A stretch of DNA of 64,000 nucleotides from Ziziphus jujuba (GCF_031755915.1 NC_083380.1:27014001-27078000); one strand, 5' to 3'. Numbered from the stretch's first letter, positions 25,446 to 38,650 are shown. The notes: generated from the sequence alone by a model not told the origin. Translations and numbers: made by a program.

Positions 25446-27614
25446 ATGGAGAAAAAACAGACAGAAATCGAAGAAGCCTCCGGCGGATCTCAGCTGCCGA
25501 ACCCGAACCCGAATCCGAAAACCGTTAGGACGGAGGTTCCTCAGGTGGAAATCCACCTTTACTGGCGGGGCAAAGGTCCGATCGACGTGTTCAAGTCGGA
25601 CCTTGGGGGTTGGGAACAGGACCAGTTGGATGTCCGGAATATTCTCGACAAGTACGGCTTCAAATCTGTGTTCGCCTTTAAACCGGGTTCGGGCCGTAGC
25701 GGTCCGATCCGGTTTCATCCGAGGAACGGCAGGTCTATTTTTCCGTACAAAAATGGATCCGTAATCTACATCGACGGAGAGCCCAAGGTGAAAAACCTAC
25801 TCTTCATTACTTATACACTGTTTTTTATTTATTTATTTTTATCTACAAGTAATTCATGTGATTTTCTGTTTGGTTGCAAAGAAAATTTTGAACTCACTAA
25901 GGAAAAAAATCGGAAATAGTTGTGATTTTATTGAATAATTGTGAACCAGTTGGAAAAATAGGGAGAGTGGTGAAAGCAATTAACCATATTTGCACAATGA
26001 AATTTCAGGAAAAAATAAAATAAATTGATACTGGATGGGTTAAATAGGAGATTGATCTTCAAAATGTAATGGAATTACATGCTCAATGCTCATATATACA
26101 ATAATACAGAGTAGAAGGCAGAAGTGAGATTTTAGTATTTATATTATTCTAATGGTGGCAAAATCAAAACTTATGTGATAACCTTATGTTTTAAATACTT
26201 GCATTTTAAAACAGATAGACAAATATACATCTATGACACATGATAATTGAAAAATCTATCAATGAAGATTGAACTTTGCACCATTACTTTTATGAAGTAA
26301 TACTATTGGAAAACCTTGTCTTCTTCTACTTTTGCAAAATTGGCAAAATTTAGAAACTACTATAACTCTAGAACAAGGAAGGTTGTACCTTTTTGTTGCA
26401 TTGATAATCCGTAGTTGTACGCGGCCAAAATGTTGTTTAGGATTGCCTGTATTGCTTGAGGGAGGTATTTGTTCGTAATGTTATTGCCCCTTCGAATATC
26501 TCCCCCTTCGAATATCTCCCCCTAACTATGACAGAAAGCCTTGAACTATCTTACTTGAACTATTGTTTCCTTTTCAGATCAGTCCAATCATGCATTTCAA
26601 TAAATGAATTTCATGAAATTAGCCATGTACAACTCGTATAACTTAATTTAGAAATTTATTTATTTATTTTTTATATTTTATTACATTCTTATGTAGTATG
26701 TATGGACAATTATACCAAAATCATCTAACAAAATCATGTTGTTCAGAGGGTAATTTAAGGTTTTTTGTAATTTGAGGGGCAGAGTATAAAACAAGTAATA
26801 GTTCCGAGGGGCAAAGTGTTATTTACATGATTATAAATATAAGTATTTTGGTTTGCTATGATTGTTAGAGAAATATAAACTAGCATGCTTGGTTGTAAGT
26901 GAGTTATTGAAATGTTTTGCTTACGCATAATGGTAGTGTTGGAACAATCAGATGTACCCAAGGATTTAGAACATTGGCTCTCGTGCTTGGGTCATCTGTA
27001 CCTTTCCCATCAATATAATCATCTTTACCTTTTCCCTATTTTTTCTTCTCTTTTTTGATAAGCACCTTATAGGACACTATTTTAACCAAGGATTTGCCAC
27101 TGCATTTCTACTACCTTTTGACTGTCCTGATGCCCATGACTTTTTTACCTTGCATTTCTTTGAAATTGTCAAGAGCGATATTGTTTTTGTAATGCTTTCA
27201 TGATGTTGTGAGTGTTGAGAGATCAAATGATACATTTTTGTTCATTTTTTTAGTTGAGAGAAATCTACTGACTATGAATATTATATAAAATGTTGCAAGG
27301 ATGTCGGTTTTGCCTTGGCACAGACATTGGATTTATTTCTTTTGGTGAACCAATTATTGAATTTCTTCTAATTGCATTTTCGTTACTTTTACTAATTACA
27401 GGATTCCTTGATCAAACCAGTGACCAAGATCTTGTTAGGGGTAGCAGTAATAACCATTTTGATAGCATTGGTGCTAAAGGAAGCACCGGAATGGATTGAA
27501 AAATTATATGTTTTTTTTGGAAACTTCCCCCCATGGATCCTTGCTTTGGTAGTTGTTGTTTTCACTCGTATGAGAAAGAGAACGAGGGACTTGCTGAAAA
27601 GGTATGGTTGGTAA
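25446..27614 (+). CDS. Conserved small plant protein with two C-terminal membrane segments
   Basis: Two exons, 25446-25787 and 27402-27614, join in phase 0 (IDGEPK then DSLIKPVTK) to give 184 residues. The start follows a poly(A) run and is the first Met in frame. Residues 1-30 are Pro/Asn-rich. Residues 33-114 form a compact soluble domain (VEIHLYWRGKGPIDVF, then RSIFPYKNGSVIYIDGEPK). Two hydrophobic segments follow at about 122-139 and 157-169, and the basic tail RKRTRDLLKRYGW ends the protein. I recognise this as a family present across land plants, but know no function for it. The short hairpin topology and basic tail would fit an endomembrane protein; that is inference. Exon 1 is GC-rich compared with the flanks. 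Confidence 0.85.
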
Positions 27615-28299
27615 ATAGATACCACTAAGCCTTTTTTGTAGGACTACACGTTTTACACATTTTATTTCTTGATCATTGACGAGATGTCCGAAGCTATCCT
27701 TTCAGATTTGATTAGTCATTTTCAACCATATATATCTCAACGTGTATCTCTTCTCTTGTATAATGACTACATTGGTGGGAACAGTTTTCTCTTAATAACT
27801 TCATATACACATCAGAAGTTGAGCTATACTCAAAACTACATGCAGGTTGTGTAATATTTAACTGCTAGTGTAGTCACTGCTTTTGAATTTCTTACTTGGC
27901 AAAAGAGAAGTGACTGTTTATCTCGAGTTTATTTAGAGGAATTCTGTTTTTGAATATCATTTAGGAAAAAGGTCAACGAAAGGGAGGCTATCTTTTTGGA
28001 AATGCGATGAGTTGGATTTAGTTCGAATAAATTTGGGTTTAAAAATGCACTTTGTCATTATTATAGGTTTCTGGCATATGATAATTTTAGAGGTGAAAAA
28101 GTTGTGTCCAGTTTCTGCGCTTTTTCTACCTTTTTTATACCATGCCAATCTGTAATTTCATTAAATTCATATAATAAAATGGCATGGTTAGATTGATATG
28201 ATGCAAAAGAAAAGCATAGGTTGGAGGATAATTTGAGGGCTTTTTGTAGTTTAGGGTACAAAAATGTATAAAACAAGATAATTTGATTAAATGTCAACC

Positions 28300-28336
<37 letters not shown>

Positions 28337-30087
28337 AAAGATAATTTGATTAAAAAGAAGTTTAATCTAAGGGGACGAAGTAATACATAGATGTTAATAC
28401 AAGGATGAATGCCCTTGCTCTACAAAGGAAATTACGTTACTAGGCATGCCCTTGTTTTCTCAACTTCTTAAAGAAGTCCTCCTTTGGATTATTTCAATTG
28501 ACAATGATTATCTATCTTAATCTCAAGTTCTGGGTTGAAAAAGGCATTTTTTTAATAATATCCTCAATTTCATAATTGAATAAAAAGAGTTTAAGGAATT
28601 TGAATTTTATTTCAATTTTCAACTTATAACATAATAATAGTGCGGAAAAAAAGTTTTCTGTATCAAATCGAATAGCGAAGCAATGCATTGACGTTCTTTC
28701 ATAAAAGCTTTTTGCTTCAAGTCAAATAGCGAAGCGAAAGCATTCACATTCTTTTATGAAGTGTTTGTTTTTTGACTTTCTTAATATTCTCTCAAAAGAA
28801 ATAAAGTAATAAACCTAAAGTAGTCGACCTTAGTAAATTCAAAATTCAGAGGACCTTATGCTTGCAATATGCTCCGAGCTCAACGAATGTTAATTATAAA
28901 AGCGGGCTCTATAGCCTTTGAATCTTTTTTTGTTTTTTTTGGGTAAATATCCATGGCCTTGAGTTTTGCTTCTATCCCAAGTTTAGTTTTTGGGTATTTT
29001 TGTCTTTTTCGAAAATTATTGGTAAGTAAGGTATGGAGATGGGAATTCCTTTACCATTAGACTGTTGTAAAAAAGATAATTGATACTCTTAGTTAATTAA
29101 AACACTTTTTTTTTTTTTTATGAAATGCGATGGATTTTACCGCCACTGTCTGTCAAAAGGGCAAATAGTTTTTAGTAATAATGCTAAAAAGAATGATAAT
29201 AATAATAATAATAACAATAATAATAATAATATATGGGCTAATTATTAGTTACAAATTAATAGTTTAACACTTCATGACCAAAAGCATTTCAAAGAACTTT
29301 TTGAAATAAAAATCACATTCCGCATTTTTTATTAAAAGCATAACAAAGAGCATCTTTTCAAATACATAGTAAAATTTTAAAAGATTCTTTAACAATATCC
29401 TTTATTTACATTTTTCTTTTTATCTACAAAAAATTATTGTTTTATTTCTATTTTCTCTTTCATTTTATCCAAATTTTCTTTTAATTAGTATAATAATGAT
29501 ATAAAAATTAAATTAAATTAAAATAAATATAATATTAAATAAAAACGTGAATTGGCTCTCAAATCATGCTAGTCAACATAAAAAGATAACCGAAACCATT
29601 TTTTAAAAATTAACTCTTTAAAACAGGAGACAAAATAGGCATTTTCGGCTTGTCCTTTAAAAAGCACACTTTTGTCTTTCTTAAATACAGAAGCTGTATT
29701 AACTTCAATGAGACTTTAAACTACCTACTTTATCTTTTTGTTCTATTACCCTTACCATAAGTGTCTCATTAAATTTTATTTTTTAATATAAAATATTACC
29801 AAACATTGCAAAGCTGTAACTTGTATCACTCTCCTTCCTGACAAAATTAGAGGGTATTATCAAACTTTAATTTTATTTTATTTTTATCATATCTAACTTT
29901 TGAATTAAACATAGCTTTTACTCCAATATATATATATATTTTTTTTCTTCCTCTAGTTTCTTTTTCTTATGGTAATAAAAATAGTTGCTGACTCACCATA
30001 AGACTTTTTCACCCACATAGCCAACGGCACAATATGTGAGGAAAAAAAATATAATAATAATAATAAAAAAAAGCCAGGCCGGCCAGA
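27615..30087. other. AT-rich spacer downstream of the membrane-protein gene
   Basis: No gene is supported. It contains a poly(A) tract of about 32 bases at 28301-28332 flanked by a 17-base direct repeat. Two copies of a unit of about 45 bases with the core aatagcgaagc lie at 28664-28709 and 28719-28763. There is a (TAA)n stretch near 29200-29231. The part next to 30088 is the 3' flank of the SDR gene. Confidence 0.5.
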
Positions 30088-30882
30088 TCAGCGAGGTGGA
30101 ACAAACAAGCCATCCACAACAAAATCATGCCCAGTCACGAACTCCGACTCATCCGAAGCAAGAAACGACACCGTATCAGCCACGTGGTTCTCCCTGAGCA
30201 CACCTTTCAACATAGACCGCGTCTCCACCACTTTTTCCACTTCCTCCATCTCCACTGCACCCAATCTCCGGCGAACCAACGGCGTCCCCACCGTTCCCGG
30301 CGACACGCAGTTCACTCGAATTCCATCTCCGGCGAGCTGGAGACTCGCAGACCTCACGAGCCCCAACACGGCGTGCTTCGACATCACGTAGTCGGTTCCG
30401 ACATCGAACCCTCGCGTGGCCATCACGCTCCCGGTGCAGATCACGCTACCCCTCGTTCCCCGCTCCTTCATCTCCCGCGCCGCGTGCTTCACACACGCCA
30501 CCATTCCCCGTGCGTTGACGGCGATGAGCTCGTCAAGCGCCGACATGTCGAGGTCCAAAACGGTTTGGCTTCCGGGGGTCGTCGTGCCGGCGTTGCTGAA
30601 CATGACATCGAGTCGTCCGTACGTACGGACGGTGGTTTCGACGAGGGATTTGACCTGGTCCTCGTCGGTTACGTCGCAGTGGATATAGGTGCAGCGGTCG
30701 GGACCAATCGATGCGGCGACGTTTTGGCCCTTCTCGTCTTGTATGTCGGCGATCACTACGGCTCGTGCGCCGTGGTCGGAGAATCGACGCGCCGTGGCTT
30801 CGCCGATGCCGCTGGCACCACCAGTGACTATTGCCACCTTGCCGTGGAGTTTCTTGTTAGCGATTGGTTGACAGTCTGTCAT
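30088..30882 (-). CDS. Short-chain dehydrogenase/reductase, SDR110C-like (intact copy)
   Basis: An intronless gene of 264 codons from the Met at 30882. The frame extends to 30924, but that part is short and runs into (AT)n, and the chosen start matches the paralogue at 38995. It has the classical Rossmann motif TGGASGIG (residues 20-27), Asp46 after the second strand (favouring NAD over NADP), NAG (97-99), catalytic Asn123, Ser152, Tyr165 and Lys169 (YVMSK), and the C-terminal VTGHDFVVDG region. The family includes xanthoxin, secoisolariciresinol, isopiperitenol and borneol dehydrogenases and momilactone synthase-like enzymes, which oxidise alcohols in hormone and specialised metabolism; the substrate here cannot be told. 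The coding region is strikingly GC-rich against very AT-rich flanks. It belongs to the scattered family with 38995 and 63968. Confidence 0.92.
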   Translation of the reverse strand: MTDCQPIANKKLHGKVAIVTGGASGIGEATARRFSDHGARAVVIADIQDEKGQNVAASIGPDRCTYIHCDVTDEDQVKSLVETTVRTYGRLDVMFSNAGTTTPGSQTVLDLDMSALDELIAVNARGMVACVKHAAREMKERGTRGSVICTGSVMATRGFDVGTDYVMSKHAVLGLVRSASLQLAGDGIRVNCVSPGTVGTPLVRRRLGAVEMEEVEKVVETRSMLKGVLRENHVADTVSFLASDESEFVTGHDFVVDGLFVPPR

Positions 30883-31320
30883 TTTTCGGAAGTAGGATAG
30901 GGTGTAGTGGAAGAAGTCATACATATATATATATATATATATATATACGGATTTTTATTTATTAATGTAATTTTTATTCTAATTTTATTATATAATTAGA
31001 TAATAAAAAATTATATAAAAAAATAAAATATTTATGTATAGATCCATGATTAGGTCGGACAGAACAATATGATGTCATCAAAAACATAGAAAAATTTAAT
31101 ATATATATATATATATATATATATTAAATTTATACAAAAATAATTGTCAATTAATATACAATAATAATACTGTCAATTAGATGAAGGTTAGTATTATTAC
31201 TTTGTAATAACTATGAATGGGCATTAAAATCGTATGTTATACATATAAATATTATTTAAGAAGTAAATTTATTTTTTCTTTTATATATATATATATATAT
31301 TCAACATATATATATCCTGT

Positions 31321-31356
<36 letters not shown>

Positions 31357-32101
31357 TATATAGCTATTCAGTTACTTTATAACTAAATTAGCTCCTTCGA
31401 TATTAAAAATGGAAATTTTATATTTTCCATCAAAAAAATAACAAGAATGGAAGGGATTTTTGAATTTGTTACAATTTGGATTTTGATTTTTAACTAAATA
31501 AAATCTAACAATCGTCTCACGCTATTAATGTTAAATTGTATTGAATTTTAAACTAAAAGATACTAAATTATAGAATTTTAAAATTAATTTTGAAAATCTT
31601 CCTAGTTTTAAAATGTAAAGTTTTAAAATTAGTTTAATATCTTTGAGTTTGAAATATAATATACTTTCATATAAGTAATGTGATCATGGATTAAAAAATA
31701 TAAAGAATGGTGAAATTTCTTCTAAATTTCTACATTTTTGAAAGGTTGATAGGAAATTTTAGATTCAAATGGAAATGGATAAAATTTCAAAAATTTCCAC
31801 CAATTTTTTTTTTTTTTTTTACAAAATTTCTATTGAAACTTTCATCAAATATCCACATCAATTTTTTCACAATTTTATTAAAAATTTTATAATTTCCATG
31901 AATTTTTTTGAAATTTTTATGAAATTTTTAAAATTTCTAAAAAAATTTCAATTAAATTTAAATTCTTAAAAAAAATTTATTAAAAGATTAATAAATATTA
32001 TTAATTTCTAACTGTGTACTTACATAGTATTTTTTTATTATAATAAATTTAATATTTTAATAAATATTATTAAGTAGATATAAATTATAATATGGACAAA
32101 A

Positions 32102-32140
<39 letters not shown>

Positions 32141-32934
32141 AACTAAATGATAAATATTATAAAATAGATAAATATTATAAAGATGTATAGAAATATATTC
32201 TTCGCAAATATAACTAAATGAATTAATGGAATATCGATGAATGTTTATGAAATATGGTCAAGTAGTAACTTGTAAATACTGTTTCAAACTCAACCATAAA
32301 AAAATAATAATTTTATATACAGTCAACCAATATCATATAATGATTATCAATAACGACATCTGCATTTAATATAAGATTCATATGATTAGTATATTAATAA
32401 TTATATGCAAAATTATAAAAGAGATATAATTTTTAATAATTATTTTTCATATTTCACATTTTAAAATGGGGATGAAGAAGAGACTAATAATTTTCAATCA
32501 CCTAGGATTTCTATGTGGTACTAAAATAATATTTTATGAAATATAATATAATTGTAATAGTTATTTTATATATATTAATTAACAAATATTTTTATCAAAT
32601 ATATATTTTTACATTTTTATTAATAATAAATATATTTATGACCATTAACACTTACTATATATTGATTGACTAAGAAAAATATAAAATCTATTCAATATTT
32701 TTGTAAATTTTATAGTAAATTTGATAATTAATTGAATAAATAAGTTAATTTAAAAATTTTTAAAAAAATATATTTTTTAAACCATCAATTTCTGTTATTT
32801 TTATGAGTTTTTATCCATATTCAATAATATTTGATATTTTAAACCTTCGATATTTTCGTCGATATTAATTTTTTGAACCTTGAATGTAACTTGTACCAAT
32901 TCCTCAAAAATATAACAGTTTGATAATCCACTAG

Positions 32935-33285
32935 AGTTTTTTGAAAACTGCTAGCCAAATTAACATTATCCTAAACTTAGTTTATATACCACACTAAGCT
33001 TAGTTTATGATTAGTGCAAGAATTTTAGCTTTGGATTACCTCTAAACTGGAACTCTGCAAAAACTATTAGTTCATTTAGGATTGACTCTCTATATTTATT
33101 ATTGGAAATGTTTATTTTTTACTCATACAGCTTGAAGTAGTGATTTTTGTCATCAAAATAAGAACAAATAATCAACCTCATGTATGATGCTAGTATGTAA
33201 CATACCATATATATATGTGCATGATATATTAAAATGGCCATTACAATGATCATCAATTAATTTAACGAAGTCTGTAATTCACTAA
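32935..33285. repeat. Direct repeat copy 1
   Basis: This copy shares long stretches with the copy at 33868, including actgctagccaaattaaca, ataccacactaagcttagtt and ttttagctttggattacc. It lacks a short gggat insertion present in copy 2. Its last 40 bases (gatcatcaattaatttaacg and onward) recur at 38614-38650, just 3' of the second SDR gene. Confidence 0.75.
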
Positions 33286-33867
33286 AATGGCCATTAAACA
33301 CTCTTGTCAAAAGTTAAATAAGATTCAAATTGTTATAAATTAAAAAAATTAATGGTTTAAAGAGCTAACTAAATTAAAAAGTTAAGGATATAAATTGCAA
33401 AATTACCAAAATATTGTAATTAATTTTTTTATTAGTACTTTGTAACAACTATGTATGGGTATTAAAATTGTCTGTTATATAAACACAATTGAAAACTAAT
33501 TTATATTTCTTGTATATTTTTAGGAAGATGATATTGCACTTTTAAAAATTAACAATTGACAACTATATGAATGCCAAAAAAATAAAAAATAAATAAAAAA
33601 ATTCACAACTATGTGAAAGAAATTATATCAAACTCTTACTTGCTTTTTAGCAAATTGGCTTTTTCCCGCATTATAACGGAAATGGAGATACAAACTCAAA
33701 GTCTTTAAATAATGAAATTTGCTATTGGATTGTCTCTAGCTAAGAGGACTAAATTAACTTAAATTTGAAAAGTAATTATTGTCATCAATCCCTAATACAC
33801 AAATCAATTTTAATTTTTGAGAGGTAAAATATATAAAACTCCTAACAAATATAACAATTTGATAATC

Positions 33868-34170
33868 CACCAGACTTTTTTCAAAACTGCTAGCCAAATT
33901 AACATTTGGGATCCTAAACTTGGTTTATATACCACACTAAGCTTAGTTTATGATTAATGTGAGAATTTTAGCTTTGGATTACCCCTAAATTGGAGCTATA
34001 CAAAAACTATTAGCTGGTTTAGGATCAATTCTCTGTATTTATTATTTGTTTTCCACTTATACAGCTTGGAATAAATAATTTTTATCATCAAAATACAAAC
34101 AAATAATCAACTTCATGTATAATGCTAGTATGGTAACATACTATATATATGTGCATAATATATTAAAGAA
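33868..34170. repeat. Direct repeat copy 2
   Basis: This is the partner of the unit at 32935, about 930 bases further on and in the same orientation. The two agree over most of 300 bases with small indels. The order of shared blocks is preserved, so this is a duplication rather than chance AT-rich similarity. Confidence 0.75.
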
Positions 34171-34984
34171 GACCACCTTATGCACACACATAAATAAAGT
34201 CGGATACTTGGTAAAAAAAATATTAAATAGGACAATTCACCTTTCTCAAACTGTGAAGAATTTTGCAACAGAAAAATAATAATAAAATACCAGAAAGATT
34301 TTTAGGAAATTTAATAATTCTGCTTTATACATGTATGTGAGTACCCAATGAGATGCTTCTGGACTAAAATGCCTGAAATGACGTCCATATTTTAAAAGTG
34401 GAATTTCCATGGTGGAATTCTTGAATGGCCATTGGAAAAGATTCACATATGATATCTTTTTACATATAATATATATAAATTCATTTCCAATTATGTACTT
34501 ATTTGAGACAAATTGGTCAGTTTCAACGTATGTACTTTATTTTTCTAGAGTAGCTTATAGTTTAGTTGGCACGGACTAGAGGCCAGTGTAGATTCATGAA
34601 TTCATGACTTGGTAAAGTGGTCTTTCATACTTTTGAGTCCTTTGTTTGGCTTGTGCCTTCATTAATTCTTGTGAATTATCTTAACGGTATATTTTCATGG
34701 CCTCCTTTAAAAAAAGTTTCCAACTTTTGAAATGAGCAAAGTAAGAGAATATTTGTGAAAATTGTGCCTGAATTAAATTTTTTCTCTACTAAACTAAAAT
34801 GGCACCGTCCATCAATCCTGAAAGTGGCTTATTTTGTTTTTGGTAATAATGGAAGATGAAGACCTAATAATAAAAGAAATAAGAAGACAAAACAATTTTA
34901 AGGCAGACAAACGTCTCTTAGTTACAAACAAAAACAAAATATACATTTAGTGTGTATGTATATATATATATATATATATATATA

Positions 34985-37900
34985 GCCGTCTCAACTATTT
35001 TTGAGGCTCAAGAAAAATACTTGGGGCCTTAGTATTTTTTTTTTTAAATTAAATAATTGTTTTTAGAAAATAAATTTTTATATAAAATTTAATTTTCTGA
35101 TTTTTTGAGATGTTAGGTTATTAATTAAATTTTTATATTCAAGTTTTGATAATAAATCATTTTCAATTGATAAAATTGCTAAATTATTTAATCTTTCTTA
35201 AGACATTGTTGAACGTAAATAAGATTTTATTAATTTTAATTTTGAAAAACTCCTTTCTGCTGAAGCTATACTTATAGGTATTGTCAGTATTATTCTATAA
35301 GCTATCCATGTGTTGGGAAAAAAATTTAATCTTCTTATAAGGTTTACCATCTCAAGTTGTTTTTATTTTAAGATTTATTATTTCTTTTAAAACTTTTAGT
35401 TCTGAAAATAAATCTAAACAAGCAATATCAAATAACATGTTATATTTTAAAAGTTTTCAAGATTTAAACATTTTTCTTTTAGAAAATCATCACCAAGCAA
35501 TTTTAATTTTTCTACATCATATAAAAAATCAAAATTATCTTAATATATCTTAAACTGTTCAAACCTATTTTGAAGTTAAGAAATGACATGATCAACTATA
35601 TAGTTGAAACCATTAATTTTGAAAGATTCTCCAGGTGAAAATCTCATCTCGTTAGTTTCATTCTCATCAAATTCTTTCTTTCTTCTGATTACATGTTTTT
35701 CACAAAATTTTGGTTCTACATTCATTTCATTGGCAATCTCTTTAGCACAAATCACAGCAGATGTAAACCCGTTTTCTCTATAGTTATTAAAAAAAGAAAC
35801 AAAACCTTTTAATTGATCTAATACAATGGTAATATTCATATCTTTATGTTGTAAAAATTTCATAACAGTGTATACTGCAAATAATATACCATACCAAAGA
35901 ATCATACATAACAAAAATTCAAAATTTTCAATCTTATATGTTACTAAAGAAATTGCTTCACTTTTTGTTTTAGGTTCATCACTAGTTTTTGCTAGTTGAT
36001 ATAAAGCATATCTTATTTGTGGAGCTTGATATTTTATTACTTTAACACTTTCAAGACGATTTTCCCAATGTGTTTGTGACAATGGTTTAAGAATTAAACT
36101 AAAAACATGGTTTTGCAAAATTTTCCATCTTTTTGTAGAAGAAGAAAATAATGGGTGTATATGCTGTGTCACGCTAAAAAATGTTATAGCACTAGGACAA
36201 GAATCAGCCAAATCACAAAGCACTAAATTAAGACTGTGACGACCACATGGTGTATAAAAAGCTCTGGAATTTATATCTAACAACTCTTTTGTACGCCTTG
36301 TTGTTTACCTGTCATATTAGACCCATTATCATATTCTTGTCCTCTTATATCATTTATATCAGGTTCAAAATTTTTTATTATACTAGTAAGCATAACAAAA
36401 AGACATTTTCCTGATGTATTATCCACTTTTAAAAATTCTAAAAAATAATCTTCTATTTTGATTGGACTCGTTGGAATATCGATACATCTTAATATAAGAG
36501 ATATTTGTTCTTGATGACTTATATCTGGAGAACAATCAAGTATAACTGAAAAGTATTTTGCTTCTTTTAACTTTTTAATTATAATACTTTTTATTTCTGA
36601 TCCTAATATATTTTTTAACTTATTTCGTATGTTATGACCAAGATAATGATTATGAATTTTACCATTTTGAATACATTTAAGGTGTTCTTGCATTATAGGA
36701 TCAAATTCTGCAATCATTCCAATTAAACTTAAAAAATTTCCATTGTTATCGTGATAAATCTTCTCATTTGTACCACGAAATGCCAAATTATTTTTTGCAA
36801 GATTTTTAAACTACGGCAATAATTCTGACTAATATGTTCCTCCAATGCTCTTTTTCCTTGTTTATCTTTTCTTGTAAATTTTGATCAATGGTTTTATTTT
36901 TAAGTAATTTCATTTCAATATCAAACCAAATATTCATATTTATAATATGTTCACTGCTTATTTCATGACTTTTAAGCTTGGCACTAAGATTTTTCCAATC
37001 TTGAAATCCTTCGTTTGCTAATTGAATTGTAATTGATTTTTAACTAAATAATTTACAACAAAAGCAAAATACTTTATCTAATTCTTTTGAATATACTAAC
37101 CATCTCCTATCATGTTTTTCTCCATTAGGTAATTTTCGAATGTAATGAACTGTAAAAAAGTGTCTAGAATTTTCATCATTTGGAAGACATAAATTGGTTT
37201 CTCTAATTGGACCTTTTACAACTAATAATTCTATTAAATTTGTATTTATGTTTTCCCATTGTGCTGGATTATTTATATTTTGAACAATAGTTTCATCAAT
37301 ATCATTAAATTTTTTATCTTCTTGATCAATTAATTCATATTATTATTATCTTCTTCTTTAATATTAATATTTGGTGAATTAGATTATGATCATTAGAAAG
37401 TTCTTGACAGATTTATTTTTGTCCTAATAAAGTATTATCTTCTAGTGAAAATTCAATTGTTTTTTTATTTAAATTTTCAATTGGTTTTTATGAGTTTTGA
37501 TTTTTAGTATTAGTAACAAACCTATCAAGTGCTCCTTTTTGAGATTGAATAAGTTCTTCTATTTTTGTTTTTTTTTTTTCCATACGTTTTGTATATCCAG
37601 AGTCATATTTTCTAGCAGATATATTTATATTCAAATAATAGAAAATATAGATTCCTAATATTTTATAGAAATTAAAATGCTTAAAATTAAAGAAACAATA
37701 AAACCTTATTTATGCCTTATACTTTCAATTTGATGATACTTTAAAATCTGTTACTTACATGAGTATGATAAAAGAACAAACAAAACTTTTATTTAGATTA
37801 ATTATAATGAGCATCTAGGAGAATAATTGGCCCAAATTAAAAAAAACATATAAGGATTAAAATCTAATCAATTTAGTTGAATAAAAGATATAAAAAAATA

Positions 37901-38550
37901 AAATAAAACACAAAATACAGAATCGTGAGCTATATATATATGTGAACAATAAGAATAATTAATAAATAATTGCATCATGAATTCACATAAAATAATATAT
38001 ATATATATATATATATATATTAGGAGAATGAATATAAATTCATTAAAATAAATAAAAATCAACAAGTTTACCTTTTATTTTGAGACCTTCTATGTTAGAA
38101 TTGCAATTATGTATATTGAGTATATAAAAAAATAAACAAATATGAAATGAGTGAATGAGAAACAATGAATGAGAAGAAGAGAATAAAGAAAGTGAGCAAT
38201 AGAAAAAACACGTATAAACTATGCATAAACAAGACTGAGTATTTAAATGTGTTTTTTTCTTTTTTTACCGTTACAATCTAATTAATTATATAAATATAAT
38301 ATAAAAAGTTTCAATTAAACTTGATTAGTGTTCTTTTTAAAAAATAAAATTAATTATAGATAATGATCAATTAAAAATAATTTAAAATCCTAACAAAAGT
38401 CAACTTTTTATATTTTCAAAATAAATTAATAATTATATTTTATTTGATATATATATATATATATATATAGAAAATATATTTTTTGGAGGCACAATAAAAC
38501 GGCGGTCCTAGGCATATGCCTTATTTGCCTATGCCTTCAGCCGGCCCTGA
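34985..38550 (-). mobile_element. Decayed hAT transposon (ZMYM1/DUF4371 type)
   Basis: The right end read inward is cagggccggctgaaggcata, a usual hAT tip of this group (38549 inward). The left end begins gccgtctcaac at 34985 directly after an (AT)n microsatellite, so the expected first four or five tip bases are missing or overwritten. Both flanks are TA repeats, so an 8-base target duplication cannot be told from the microsatellite. The transposase remnant lies inside on the minus strand. The element stands between the two SDR copies. Confidence 0.8.
35079..37605 (-). pseudogene. hAT transposase pseudogene with TTF zinc finger, DUF4371 and dimerisation domain
   Basis: Read on the minus strand, the order is a Lys-rich N-terminus (from about 37605); a TTF-type zinc-finger region at about 37200-37040 (HYIRKLPNGEKHDRRWLVY, then FCFCCKLF); the DUF4371 core (36786-36277, with AFRGTNEKIYHDNNGNFL); a central region (36283-35576, with TPCGRHSLNLVLCDLA); and the C-terminal hAT dimerisation domain at about 35310-35079 (IASAERSFSKLKLIKSYLRS). 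Breaks include a stop after CKLFS, stops near 36800, a frameshift at about 36280, and stops and shifts between 35575 and 35310. It cannot encode a working transposase. The family cuts and pastes DNA elements and has also been taken into host genes, but this copy shows no sign of selection. Confidence 0.88.
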
Positions 38551-38554
38551 TATA

Positions 38555-38597
<43 letters not shown>

Positions 38598-38613
38598 CTT
38601 AGCATGAGCAGAG

Positions 38614-38650
38614 CGATCATCAATTAATTTAACGAAGTCAGTAATTCACA
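38614..38650. repeat. Short block shared with 33248-33285
   Basis: The block gatcatcaattaatttaacg followed by aagtcagtaattcac is almost identical to the end of direct repeat copy 1. It lies between the hAT element and the 3' side of the second SDR gene, so it probably marks old duplicated flanking DNA of the SDR family. Confidence 0.65.

Larger units (their letters stand above)
30920..34984. repeat. Extremely AT-rich spacer with local duplications
   Basis: No gene is supported. Many (AT)n blocks occur (about 30921-30946, 31100-31125, 31327-31352, 32107-32137). From 31560 to 32900 the sequence is almost pure A and T. A unit of about 320 bases occurs twice in direct order, at about 32935-33235 and 33868-34167, with a related shorter stretch at 31188-31237 and 33431-33480. 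The rest up to the hAT element is AT-rich with another (AT)n block at 34961-34984. Confidence 0.6.

Noticed and set aside
30127..30900. Open frame of 257 codons on the plus strand
   Set aside because: It is the exact antisense of the intact SDR gene. GC-rich coding DNA often leaves the opposite strand open, and its Arg/His-rich translation matches no family. The same holds for antisense frames around 38863-39544.
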